From Augochlora pura (Eukaryota; Arthropoda; Insecta; Hymenoptera; Halictidae): a DNA stretch of 64,000 bases. Of the stretch, positions 26,153 through 37,042 are shown one piece after another. The notes beneath the pieces are model-generated. The model saw only the letters and a list, made by a program, of their open reading frames with translations. It was not told where the DNA came from and did not search any database. Both the position numbers and the translations under genes were made by a program. How positions within the stretch are numbered: the stretch's first letter is position 1; each line of letters starts with the position of its first letter. The DNA lies in contig NC_135779.1 of assembly GCF_028453695.1 (NCBI RefSeq), forward strand, positions 9,746,831 to 9,810,830, in the 5' to 3' direction.

Positions 26153-26281
26153 TGTTAAACCTGAATTAAAGAAAAAATTAGATTTAAAAAAGAAAACTAT
26201 AATCTGATTGCTATATACAATATTTGCACGTCTAGATACGCGAGTCAACTTTGATTTATTATAATATTTTCATATAAATTA

Positions 26282-26697
26282 TTGGGTTAACAATTAAGTG
26301 ATTGCGGATTTTGTTAATACATAGATGGCCTTAACACATTCTTTTGTTTTATCAGCGTGTTCCAAGTAATTAAGTTATATTGTTTTCCTACTGCCTGGAC
26401 TTTCATCTTCAATTTAGTAAGAAAATTGTATCGATTAGTTATTTAGTTTCGTTTTTATCACTGTTTGTAGATGGAAGGACAAGAAGCGCGTTTCAGACAT
26501 ATTTTATTGCATTATTTCCAAAAAAGCAAGCATCGCAGGCACGATGTTTATGTTATATACAGTATATTGAAATGAAGCCTTGAAAGAAAGGCAGTGTCAA
26601 AATTGATTTGTCTTATTGAATGAACCTATATTTCTAAGCAAAAGAATTGAAGTTTCCTACATATTTTAAATCCGCAATTACTTAGTTGCCAACCCAA
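26282..26697 (+). mobile_element. Internally deleted mariner element, 416 bp, TA target duplication
   Basis: The left terminus TTGGGTTAACAATTAAGTGA and the reverse complement of the right terminus TTGGGTTGGCAACTAAGTAA are imperfect terminal inverted repeats of about 30 bp, flanked by TA on both sides (26280-26281, 26698-26699). An ATG at 26471 begins MEGQEARFRHILLHYFQK, the characteristic mariner transposase N-terminus. The frame then shifts (the continuation KKQASQARC lies in another frame). Most of the transposase, including the catalytic D,D34D region, is absent. The element cannot move by itself. It sits in the spacer between the arms of the large inverted repeat. Confidence 0.88.
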
Positions 26698-26824
26698 TAC
26701 AAATTAGTAATATAGATGAAATCTAATAAAAGAGTAAAAATTAGAAGGGGTGAAAATATATATGTAAATGTATATTTAATAGTACTATACGTTAAGTAAC
26801 AAAGTAAGAAAAAATAATGGAAAA

Positions 26825-27197
26825 TAGTTGTAGAGTTTTTCCCAAGTATGAAAGGCAGAATGGTTGCGAGTCGTAAAAGACAGTTAGAATAAGCCAGATG
26901 TTGACAGAATGTTTGGGAGGCTTCGAGTAACCTGAGATCATTGCTTAGGTTCCTCGAAGATCTGCGTAGCCGAAAGATAGAGCGTGAGCGAGTGAGATGG
27001 AGATAAGGAAAGAAAGAGAGCGAATGAGCAACAGTAAGACACAGTGTGAAAGATTGTGTGCAAGAGAGAGGGAGCATGGTAAGATCATGAGAGAAAAGAT
27101 GGTAAGGGTGGAAGGGCCGTCGAAAAGATCGGGACAGTCGTAAGAGAACCGTCGCCCTATAAAGTCGTGTTATAATTATCGTAGATATAGTTGTTAA
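26825..27197 (-). repeat. Right arm of the large inverted repeat
   Basis: This is the reverse-complement partner of 25830-26152. On the minus strand it reads cactcgctcacgctctatct, then ttcggctacgcag, in the same order as the left arm. Identity is roughly three-quarters by eye, so either the duplication is old or the arms are two independent insertions of one repeat family. Confidence 0.75.
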
Positions 27198-27447
27198 GTC
27201 GTTGTTATTAACTACTTGCGCTGGAAAACGTGCCACGCGCGTCGTAATGCTTTTGTCTCAGAATCGCCAACGACGTGGTACGTACGTCGACATGCGATTG
27301 TTACGGGAACAAAAACGACACGCATGGCACGTCGGGTGGGATTGTTTGCCAAAACAAATTATCATTGCACTGCATAGCGTATAGTAAAATTAAATTAGTT
27401 TAGAAAATATCAATCTTTTCCCGATTTCTTCGAAGCATCGAATACTG

Positions 27448-27666
27448 TGTGACGCCTACCAACGAGTTACACTGGACCGTTCTGGTACACGCGTCGGTGA
27501 ATTTTTTGCCAGCGCAAGTGGTTGAGTGTGGTTGTTGTGTTGTAGTTGTAGGAAGTGCTAAACGTTTTCGTTAATAAACTTTTACTGCTGCTGTTATTGT
27601 TAATCAACGTTAGTTGATGCCCGTTTTATTATATTACCACACGGAGTTTCGTGGGATTTCCTAACA
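27448..27666 (+). mobile_element. Possible solo LTR (~220 bp)
   Basis: The stretch begins TGTGACGCC and ends TTTCCTAACA, giving TG...CA ends. It has an internal AATAAA (in cgttaataaacttttactgc) followed by a T/G-rich region, the layout expected of an R-U5 part. No clear target-site duplication, second LTR or primer-binding site was found, so this is only a candidate. Confidence 0.35.
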
Positions 27667-27685
27667 ATAATCCCTACATAATATT

Positions 27686-27743
27686 CTCCTCGATGGTCAA
27701 TCGAATCTCGGTCTCTTGCGTGACAGGCGGGGATACTGATCAC
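27686..27743 (-). pseudogene. Truncated tRNA-Asp(GTC) copy B
   Basis: It matches the intact tRNA-Asp over its 3' part (cgtgacaggcggggatact is identical) but has lost stem pairing elsewhere (gatggtcaatcgaatctcgg). Past the truncation it shares a poly-T run plus tttaaa...tttatt...gc with copy A. The two broken copies may therefore belong to one repeat family. Confidence 0.7.
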
Positions 27744-28092
27744 TTTTTTTTTAAATATACGTTTATTAAGCCGCAATAATATATACAGAATAATAACAAA
27801 ATGTCCTTAAAAACGTACGAAAATGGAAAACGTGTCGCATGTAAAAGAACGTGGAGTACGTGTAGTCTGGCCTATCGAATTACAATTGCACTTCTTGTTA
27901 AATAATCTCAGTAATTATAAATTTTAATTTGGGCTGTGGTATGGAATAATACATGTAGAAAACGGCGAGAAAAGAAGAACTATATGGAATCGCTCTTGAG
28001 TGACAGGAGGCAAAGAAGGAGTGTGGCAGGGGGACTGGAAGAAACCAACTGTATTTATTAATAAAAAATAAAGAAAAATTAAAAATATAACT

Positions 28093-28164
28093 CTCCCCGA
28101 CGGGGAATCGAACCCCGGTCTCCCGCGTGACAGGCGGGGATACTAACCACTATACTATCGAGGA
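28093..28164 (-). tRNA. tRNA-Asp (anticodon GTC)
   Basis: The 72-nt intronless tRNA reads TCCTCGATAGTATAGTGGTT at the 5' end and GGGGTTCGAATCCCCGTCGGGGAG at the 3' end. The anticodon loop is CCTGTCACG, giving GTC (Asp). The acceptor, D, anticodon and T stems all pair, and A-box and B-box (GGTTCGAATCC) are intact. On the minus strand a T-run follows within about ten bases, a normal RNA polymerase III terminator. Confidence 0.97.
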
Positions 28165-28386
28165 GTCGGATGCTTACTAAATTTTATTGCATAGTCATAA
28201 CTAAAATAATCTTCGGATACTTTGGTATTAATTTTTTGGCGTGTTTAGTCTATTGTGAAGGTATACTTATTAGTCTAACTTAGCTTATCTTGAGTTATAT
28301 TAGTTTATCTTAGCTTATCTTGGAAGTATAATTTTTCTAAGATTATTTACATACTACATAAACCGATGTACGCGTATAGAGACAGT

Positions 28387-28406
28387 GACCACTATACTAC
28401 CGAGGA
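28387..28406 (-). pseudogene. tRNA-Asp 5'-end fragment
   Basis: The sequence accactatactaccgagga is the reverse complement of the first ~19 bases of tRNA-Asp with one change. Nothing of the anticodon or T arm follows. It is a third broken copy, 222 bp from the intact gene. Confidence 0.6.
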
Positions 28407-29177
28407 CCAGATATGTTTCTTGAAGCCAATATTTAAATAAATAGATGTCATTTGGCTGTGCTACATTTGTTAAACTGCACTGTATTTGTTACAGCCACCA
28501 ATAAGTGTTGGTTAGGTTAAGATTATGTCAAGGTTATGTTGTTTAAATGCTTATCGTTTAAGTCCATACTGTATATAATAAATAATAAATATATATAATA
28601 AATTTTTTACTGAGAAAATTTCTATTTCATATTCGCTCTAATGAATTTGCGTATCGAAGATTATGGGGCCAAAGCGCCATTATACATAACGGTAAATTGC
28701 TGAAACTGGTAGACTAACGTACCAACAACTGATTTTGGCTAATAGTTTGAGCATTTTGTCACTACATTCAATGGCGCTATTTGAAGGTAAATAAAAATGG
28801 CACGAATTTTAAACTAATAAGAATTACTTATTACTTAGTTTGCAAATATTTCAATAATTAATACGAATAAGTAAGAATTTATAGCTTGGTAAGATTAAGT
28901 ACGAATCATATTTTGATGTACCAATGTTGAAAGAGTAAAGAATAAATGCGACGGTTACAATGTTTAGTTATTTCATATTTAATGTGACAACTACAAAGAT
29001 CTGAAGTCTGCCGCATAAGTTGGGCATCATGCCATAAGCATTGTCACGAGCTGTTTTTGTCCGTTTTATTTTTTGTCTGGCATTGTTTACATCATGGAAG
29101 AAATTACATCCACTGAAGCAAGAGATTTAGTGTTGCACACGAAAATTTAATATAAATAGCAAACGTTGTTTAATAAG

Positions 29178-31649
29178 ATGGAGGTCCTCGAATTAAAAGA
29201 CATAAGAGCTATACCTGATATAATTCATTCTTATCCGGATAGAGTAAAAACTGAAGGAATACCACTTGTTATTGACAATGGTGAGTAGTCGAGCTCACCG
29301 ACGATTAATACAGTACTTATCTTATGTAACAAAAATTAAGAAATAATTTTTATTAGGATCGTATAACTGTAGAGTTGGCTGGGCAACTGAGAAAGAGCCT
29401 CAATTGATATTTAAGAATCTGATTGCAAAGCCAAGAAAAGAGCGTGGGAAGAAAGATGGGGATCCTCAGGTGGGGAACGATATTGCAAATATTGAAGCTG
29501 TCCGTTTTCAATTGAAAACACAGTTCGATAGAAATGTAGTAACCCATTTTGAAGCCCAGGAACAAATATTTGATTATACTTTTGCCCACATGGGAATTGA
29601 CACGGAAGGCACTGTTAATCATCCAATTATCTTAACAGAAACCTTCTTAAATCCCAATTATTCTCGAAATTGTAATGTAAAATATACATTTGTATATTGT
29701 TCTCTTAAAATCAATGTTCATTTACTAAACTGATAAATTTCAGTGATGGCAGAACTTCTGTTTGAATGTTACAATGTACCAGCGATTGCTTATGGAGTAG
29801 ACTGCCTATTCTCCTATCAACACAATAATTGTCCACCTGATGGTTTAATCATCAGTATCGGTTACCATACTACTCACATAATACCAATATTAGATGGTAA
29901 AGCAGATCCTGTGAATGCAAGGAGAATCAATGTTGGTGGATACCACATTACATCTTATATGCACAGACTGCTCCAATTGAAATATCCAGTACATGTAAAT
30001 GCTATAACACCGAGCAGAGCAGAAGTAAGTGAATTGTGTAATTCTCATGTACGCTGTTGTCTTTAACTATAACTATTTAACTCTTCGATTTACAGGAATT
30101 AATACATGAACATTCTATGATAGCTCTTAATTATCAAGATGAAATTTCTAAGTGGGCCGATCCAGATCATTATGACTCGAACGTGTTAAGAGTACAGTTG
30201 CCCTATGTTGCGCCTGCAAATGCTCCTGGTTTAACAGTCGAACAACAAAAAGAACGGAAACGGGAATTAGCTAGAAGATTAATGGAAATTAATGCGCGTA
30301 AAAGGGAAGAGAGGGTAAATAATATCCTTTACATAGAAAAAGGTTATCGTTAAACGAAGGTCCGACATAATAATTAATATTCACAGTTAGCAGAAGACGA
30401 GGAGCAATTAAATCAATTATTAGCCGTTCAAGATTTATTAGAGGAAGGTGAAACCGATGAATTCGATCAAGCTCTGAAGACCTATTCCCTCGCAAATGAA
30501 ACAGACTTGATCAAAATGATAAACAATCTGCAAGCAAAGGTAGAAAGAACGAGGCAAAAAATAGTAGCAGCCAATTCCCAGGAAGAAAACATAGTAATGG
30601 AAGAACAAAAACCGAAAATAAAATCCAGTTTGCAACCTAAGGACCAACAAGACTTTGATGAGTGGATTGCCGGCGTGAGAAAGAAACGGTAACAAATCCG
30701 TTGAAATGAACGGTCAATTCTTCTGGTCAAAACTCGTAGACTGGTAATAAAATTCGGCTTACCTTCTTAGGCAGGAAATATTGGAGAAACGGATGGCGAA
30801 AAGGCAACGTAGACAGGATATGGCGAAGCGTAGAACAGCCGCAGCCCAGGAAAGGATGCGAATAATAAGTCAATTAGCAAGGAAAGAGAAACGCGATGAC
30901 GACTTCGGCATGAGAGACGAAGATTGGGATGTGTACAAAGTGATCAACCGGGTCCGTAAATATTTTAAAGTTCGTCATACCTAAATAAATCATGATTATG
31001 TGTTAATTGAAATTGCATTCTATAGGAAGGTGGAGATTCGGACTCGGAATTAGAGCAAGAAAAGCTGTTAGAATTAGAAGATGTGCTACGGCATCATGAT
31101 CCGGAGTTTGATGGCGCCGGTTCCAACGTCCCCATGGTCCCAGGAGAAACTCATCAATTGCATGTGGGGGTGGAACGTCTGAGAGCTCCAGAAATATTAT
31201 TCCAGCCGTCCATGATAGGTTCGATGGAAGCGGGGATCGCTGAAACAATCGAATTCGTGCTAAAACTATACCCACCTGAGCAACAGCTACGCCTCGTGGG
31301 AAACATATTTCTTACTGGCGGGCCAACTAGATTTCCGGGTTTGTTAGAACGACTGAACCGCGAGCTTCGCGAGATCAGACCGTTCGGCTCCAACTTTCAG
31401 ATAAACATAGCAAAGAACAGTAGCATAGACGCATGGTACGGCGCCAGAGATTTCGGTCTGAACGGCAACTTGCCCGAGTTTCTCGTAAACAAAAAGGAGT
31501 ATGAAGAAAAGGGTGGCGAATATTTCAAGGAACATTTGACGAGCAATACTTACACTAGATCTCCAGACCCGTTGCCTGTGATACAAGTTCCTGTGACGTC
31601 CGAGCAGATCATTGTGGAAGATGCTGTTGTTGATGTTGAGATGGAATAG
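29178..31649 (+). CDS. Arp5: Actin-related protein 5 (Arp5), INO80 complex subunit
   Basis: Nuclear actin-related protein that, with the Ies6 partner, forms a module of the INO80 chromatin remodeller needed for nucleosome sliding. Exons: 29178-29280, 29357-29671, 29744-30024, 30096-30314, 30387-30688, 30771-30951 and 31026-31649. They total 2025 nt, 674 residues, close to the family size. The actin nucleotide-binding fold starts IPLVIDNGSYNCRVGW, followed by phosphate-2-like IISIGYHTTHIIPILDG. The central insert is long, highly charged, Arg/Lys/Glu-rich and probably helical (exons 4-6), which distinguishes Arp5 from actin. The actin fold resumes with IFLTGGPTRFPGLLERL and SSIDAWYGARDF. The protein ends in an acidic tail. 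AATAAA (31652-31657) lies three bases after the stop. Exon 6 uses an unusual donor (GTCCGT). Confidence 0.95.
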
Positions 31650-31651
31650 GA

Positions 31652-31657
31652 AATAAA
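31652..31657 (+). terminator. Poly(A) signal of Arp5
   Basis: AATAAA lies immediately downstream of the Arp5 TAG (31647-31649), implying a very short 3'UTR if it is used. Confidence 0.5.
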
Positions 31658-33719
31658 TTTTGATACGAATAGATGTATTGGTTCTGTTATTTTACAAGAA
31701 ATTTTACCTTTTTTCAGGAAAGGTTCGTTTGTCTGATTGGAGTAGCATAAGGATCGGGGAACTGAAGAAGCACAAACTTTAATGGATATCTACTTTATTA
31801 CACAAGTGTTTCCGTTTGTTCATTCAGTTACGAACAAACTACATTGTAGTCTGTTTGCTGATCACAATACATAGTCCCCAATCGTCGCATTTCGCCATTC
31901 GAAGATAATATGCGGATACATTTCCATTGTTCTTTGTTTCTTTATTTAAACAATCTCCACGTTTCGCATTCGTCGGAGCTCCTCGAGCCAAGCTAAAAAA
32001 CTGAGAAAGTGATCCCTCACCTGAGCGATAGAATTCACTACAGCGACCTCGAGTTTTCACGCTCCCGCAAATATCGGTCCATGGCTTAAGTTAACATCAC
32101 AATACAGTAATATACTGAAAGATATTACGAAGGAGCCCTACAGGCAATTATTACAGCTAATAGAAATGATCTTCGCGTGTCTCGCCTAATAAAAGGAACA
32201 TACCGTTACGGAAACGTTATCGAGCCGTTTTTACATGACGCCCAGCCATGTAACCAAAAAAGAAAGAAAAAGGTGGATTAGTATTTACGAAGAGAGAAAA
32301 ATTACTACATAATAAAAAGACATGTAAACCCTTAATGATCACAAGCGTACATTTTGTTACACGTTATACTATATATTTTGTTAAAGCACTCAATGACACT
32401 CGTTTTCGCGTCGATTTTCTTCATCCGCTAAACATTCTTTGCGTGTGTATGTCTCTCGTTTGCTCTCGTTCTCTCTCGCACACTCGCTCGCTCTCTCTCT
32501 TTCTTTTTTGTTCTCTTATCACATGCGATTACGGATAAAATTACAAGTATACAAGCGGCATAATCACATAATACATAAAATTTAAAGAAATTATTTCTTC
32601 TCTCGATTCTATCGACGCGTCTTCACATACTCCTCAGGAAAAACTGCGGAGCCCGCAAATATAAATGTACATGGTGTGTTCAGACGGTGGATATCCATAA
32701 AAGCAAAGTTTTACGTTGCAACGTATAGGTATGCGCGTATATACAAACTGCGCTACGATAGCGTTCGCAACGATATCAACGAAGCTCGTCAAAAATGAAG
32801 TATGCTTTTGCGTTTTTAAATCTTACTAACGTATTGACAATAGTACCACAAACTATACAACGCAGTTTCGAGCCGTGCAACCATTTTCTCTCTTTCTCTC
32901 TTCTTCGATCAATGATCATTTTCAACGAGTTCGACGACGTTTAGGCACCACGGCCCCGATAGTAAAGTCCAATCGTTCCACAGAATCATGTCTTTCTCAT
33001 TCTCTCTCTCACACACACACACACGCGCGCGCGCACGCACACTCGCTCTTTCTCGCTCCTGTTTTCTCGAACTATCGCCGATTCATTGACCTACGGTAGA
33101 GATCTAATACAGCAAATTCTTAATCGAAATAATATCCTTTGTAACTATCACAGGCTGAGGTCGCTGCAGTTCCTTTTCTTTTTCTTATTTTTTTTTTTTA
33201 TTTCTTTCTTATTATTCTTGGTTGTTTCTTCATTAACGATTCTCTCACTAGTTGTTTAAATAGTAATAACGTACAAGTTCAATAGCGTACTTCGTAAAAC
33301 CGAACAACGTGTCGTTTTAAAGGATATAATGGAAGGTCGGAAAAAAGTGTTGGAGGACGCATAATCGCGCGTATTGTTGCATGGTTTTTTTTTCCCGGAT
33401 TTCGAACGAAGAAAAGTTGAGGTAGAGTCCAATCTGCGGAAACAAGTGTAAATAGAATTTGTCTCCTTCTATGCTGCTAAGAGTGAGGATCTACTTTCAG
33501 CGATAATTAATACGCGTCTCGCCACACACTAGTTAATTAAAATTATACGTGTACACGACGATCGCAGTCGTGTCGTTGCGACAATGATCGCGGGTGGTAA
33601 TCAGATCACGTTACAATGATTATCGGCGAAACTATAGTCGCAGTGACAATAGGTAAATCGAAAATAAACAGTAGTACAACAATAATTCATGGTCTGCGAT
33701 AGAATAATGGCTTTGTGTC

Positions 33720-33880
33720 TATATATAAATATATATAATTTTTTTTACATTAATGTGTCGCGTGTGTATACATGTATATACTATATACATACATTATATA
33801 TACATATATATATAATGTTATATATATATTTATATGTATATATATAATGTTATATATATATATATATATTTGTATAGTCG
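33720..33880. repeat. (AT)n-rich tract
   Basis: Repeated blocks of tatatatataatgttatatatata are largely self-complementary and could form cruciforms. No gene feature is linked to it. Confidence 0.85.
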
Positions 33881-34190
33881 TATGGGGCATAGGGTGACAG
33901 CTATGTACAGTACATACTTGCCTTAGTTGTACCATCGTTACTATGTACCTATACTCCTTAGTGATCGTAATGTGATGACAATAATAATAATCAGAATCGT
34001 AATCGATACAACTAATCCGTAATGATCCATAATCATTTATCAGTTTAATCATAAAATACTCTATCGTCGCGTGTACCTCGTAATAATAACTATATGCATA
34101 GGTATGCAGTATGCACATAAAGAGGATGTGTTCAACCAGGATATGTCGGTGAAAACTATGGTGTATCAAGCGTCAACTTCTTTTTTTTTA

Positions 34191-34224
<34 letters not shown>

Positions 34225-34551
34225 CAATATATATATATCTTGTTCTCAATATATATATATTTTTTATTTTATTCGCTATTGTATATACCGCGGTTTTGTT
34301 ATCATCTCTCCCTGTCGGAACTACTATTACAAAAGTGCGTACTCTCGTCTTACGTTTATAGGTACATACATGTATCGGCGTGACCTATCTACTTGTTCAT
34401 TGTCGTTTATATTAGATCTATAGCGTTACTTATTCATCTCGGCTGTACCGGGTGCAGCAAAAACAACGACGCTACTAGGGACCAAATAGTTCTCCTCGTT
34501 AACGAAACGCTAAGCCTCTTTTCTTCGCTTAATTTATGCCAAAATTGGGCG

Positions 34552-34651
34552 NNNNNNNNNNNNNNNNNNNNNNNNNNNNNNNNNNNNNNNNNNNNNNNNN
34601 NNNNNNNNNNNNNNNNNNNNNNNNNNNNNNNNNNNNNNNNNNNNNNNNNNN
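34552..34651. other. Assembly gap, 100 N
   Basis: Exactly 100 undetermined bases, the conventional size for a gap of unknown length. It lies between two simple-sequence tracts, which probably broke the assembly. Confidence 0.99.
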
Positions 34652-35304
34652 AGACGCGAAAAGATTGCCAAGCAATTGCTATAATAAATCTTATCTTTTC
34701 TATTTTTATATTAACCCTTTGCCTTATAATATCGAGCCAGGCTCGTGGCGAAGATTTCAAACAGTATCGAATACGTATTTTACACAACGGATAACAATTT
34801 TTCTCTTCTTCTTCTTCAAGATTATGAATAAAGAAGTTGTGGATTGTTACAAGAAAAATCGTAAGGCAAGATGTTAAACGAGTTGTCCCGACTTTGCGTG
34901 ATGTTGATGGATAATGATGCGACAGACGTGTTAACGATTATCACAACTGTACACCTGTATTTGTACACGTGAAACAACGAGTACCTACTGTTAACGTGCA
35001 CGGTGTGGATGCAGTGAAATTTAGTGAATCGGTGGTTAGAAGGTACCGAAACTAAGAGAGCGAGAAAAATAGAAGTGACGGGCAAAGATAAAAGTGTAGG
35101 AAAATAGTGGAACAAAACTCAAAGAGTCCAAAGCTAATTAGGGGAAAATCATGATGACCGTTTTACGGGTCCTACCACTACACGCGTCCTATGTTGCTAA
35201 AACGAAGTTTGCGTGTTTCTAATAATTATAATAATCGTAGTAGTAATAGTATTAATTAATAATAGCGGTAATAATATATAGTTCTGGGGAGGGGGAAATA
35301 TTGG

Positions 35305-35525
35305 TGGTGGGTGGTGGTAATAGTGTTGATGGTAGTGAGAGTATTAATAAGAGTAGTACTAATAGTAGTAGGTAGTAGTAGTAATAGTAGTATAGTAGTA
35401 GTAGTAGCAGTAGTAATAGTAGTAGTAGTAGTAATAGTAGTAGTAGTGGTGGTGGTGGTAATAGTAGTAGTAGTAATAGTAGTAGTAGTAGTAGTAATAG
35501 TAGTAGTAGCAGCAGCATTAGTAAT
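35305..35525. repeat. (GTA/TAG)n imperfect triplet tract
   Basis: About 220 bp of GTA/TAG triplets are interspersed with GGT triplets. Reading frames through it give runs of Val, Leu or Thr with no protein character, so no coding role is proposed. Confidence 0.9.
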
Positions 35526-36640
35526 CGTAATATTCTTGTTTTTTTCCTGTTTGTTTGTTTGTAAAAGTAATAGTAGGGTGTCTACCAAACAACTTCGGTA
35601 GAGACCAAATATGTCCGTTATCATCTTTTTTGTAACATTTTTGTTTCCGTATCTTTAGATTTCCGATAAGCTACATCGCTCCGTGACATTGCTTCTCGTA
35701 TCTCATTAATGTTTTCGTTCGTCTTCTCCTTCTTCTCCTTTCCTATCCGTTCTTTTTTTAATTAAATCCATTTCCTCGTACTTCGTACATCTCGTTTTTT
35801 CCTTTTTTTTTTTGATATCATCAAAATAGTAAACCAATAGTTTAAACGTTGTCGATAATAATTACTATCTATATCACAGATCCAAGTGACTAAACTCCTT
35901 TAAAAATATAATATAAATATGTTATGCGTATAATGGTTCGCGCATAATATATATACACACATAGATATATATATTATATATGTATATGTACTCGCAGATG
36001 TATGATTGAAAAACAGGTAAATCAAGAGAGTGCGGAAACTTGGAAAACCTTTTTGTCAGCCTCGCCTGGGTGGAGACGCGTTTATGCAAACACCGATGGG
36101 GCCATGACGAGGTACCGATTGATGGAACATGGACGAAACAAAAAAATAAAAGAAAAGAGTGGCGTATAGTGACCGGGTTTGTCGATCCGAACCGATCGCG
36201 ATCGTTGCAACGTGCACGTCCCTTCGAACGGTGCTACTTAGAATTTCACGGTTTAAAAACGTTTACGCTCGTCGAATCGTACAAGAACCTTATCCATTAA
36301 ATGGACCAATGGAATATAATCTGTATACTATATACCGGCGTGCGAATACGTGCGAAAAGACGGCGACCGGTTCACAACCGATCGCCCCTGCTTCGATCTT
36401 CCATCTTGTTCGGGTCCTTCCCTTCATCGTTTTGGAAAACTCGAAACAAGATATTGGCGCGTAAAAATTCTCCCACGATCGTGGATGTGAGAAGCGATCC
36501 GTCGCGGTCCAGAAAGCGGACGCTCTGGTTTAGGCACTTTGTTTAACCAGCACCGTGTTTCTTTTTTAAATGGCACGCGATCGAAGAGGGCCGCGCGCTC
36601 GTGGTGGATAGATCGTCAACTGCTGGCATAAACTGGCGTT

Positions 36641-37042
36641 TCAATCATTGTTGCGTTCAATGTAATCGGGATACGAGATCGGAGAACTCGCGTTCGAGTA
36701 CTGAGCATATAAATAGAGTGCAGGGTGAAGCCCTGGTGGAGGAATGCCGCGGTGCGGTTGATGCGAATGATCCGAATGATGCGAATGATGATGGTGATGG
36801 TGATGATCCGTTTCGGATGAATCGATAGGGGATGATGAGATTTGCGGGTAGAGTTGGGAGCCGAGGCTGTCCAGGGAGCTGGACGAGCCTGTCGTTTGGT
36901 AGACACTCTGCGATGGTGTGTGCTCGTGAGACTCGGGTGAATTAAGTGTGAATGGCGAAGACGCCGAGGTGGGACATACTACTTGCTGCGGTGGTGACTG
37001 GTGTGACTGCGGTAGGGACTCTGACATGCTGACGTCTAAACA
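36641..37042 (-). other. In-frame open extension after the TAG of the C2H2 gene (candidate readthrough region)
   Basis: After the TAG at 37045-37043 the same frame stays open for 133 codons down to TGA at 36641-36643. The first codons are TGT TTA GAC GTC AGC, then ATG at 37027. The product is rich in Ser, Pro, His and Gln, with a His-rich run (HHHHHHHSHHSDHSH) and an aromatic tail (ALYLYAQYSNASSP). This composition resembles transcription-factor tails and differs from the AT-rich UTR beyond. It may be reached by stop-codon readthrough, by an alternative splice form, or it may be chance. Confidence 0.45.

Larger units (their letters stand above)
31660..36640. other. Gene-free stretch: microsatellites, gap, probable 3'UTR of the C2H2 gene
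   Basis: No coding gene is seen. It contains CT-rich tracts (about 32450-32515), a CA/CG tract (33007-33040), AT dinucleotides (33720-33880), a TTA run (34190-34222), the N gap and a TAG-triplet tract. Its right part is likely the long 3'UTR of the minus-strand zinc-finger gene; many TTTATT hexamers (minus-strand AATAAA) occur, so the end cannot be fixed. Confidence 0.45.

Noticed and set aside
26682..27236. 184-codon minus-strand frame
   Set aside because: It lies across the inverted-repeat arm and mariner end; Ser/Leu-rich sequence comes from the CT repeat, and the left arm gives a similar meaningless peptide.
34393..34877. Open frames of 113-133 codons crossing 34552-34651
   Set aside because: They run through the N gap, so the frame is meaningless, and flanking residues show no protein character.
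35252..35624. Long Leu-, Thr- or Val-rich open frames
   Set aside because: They are artefacts of the TAG/GTA triplet repeat, which is open in several frames at once.
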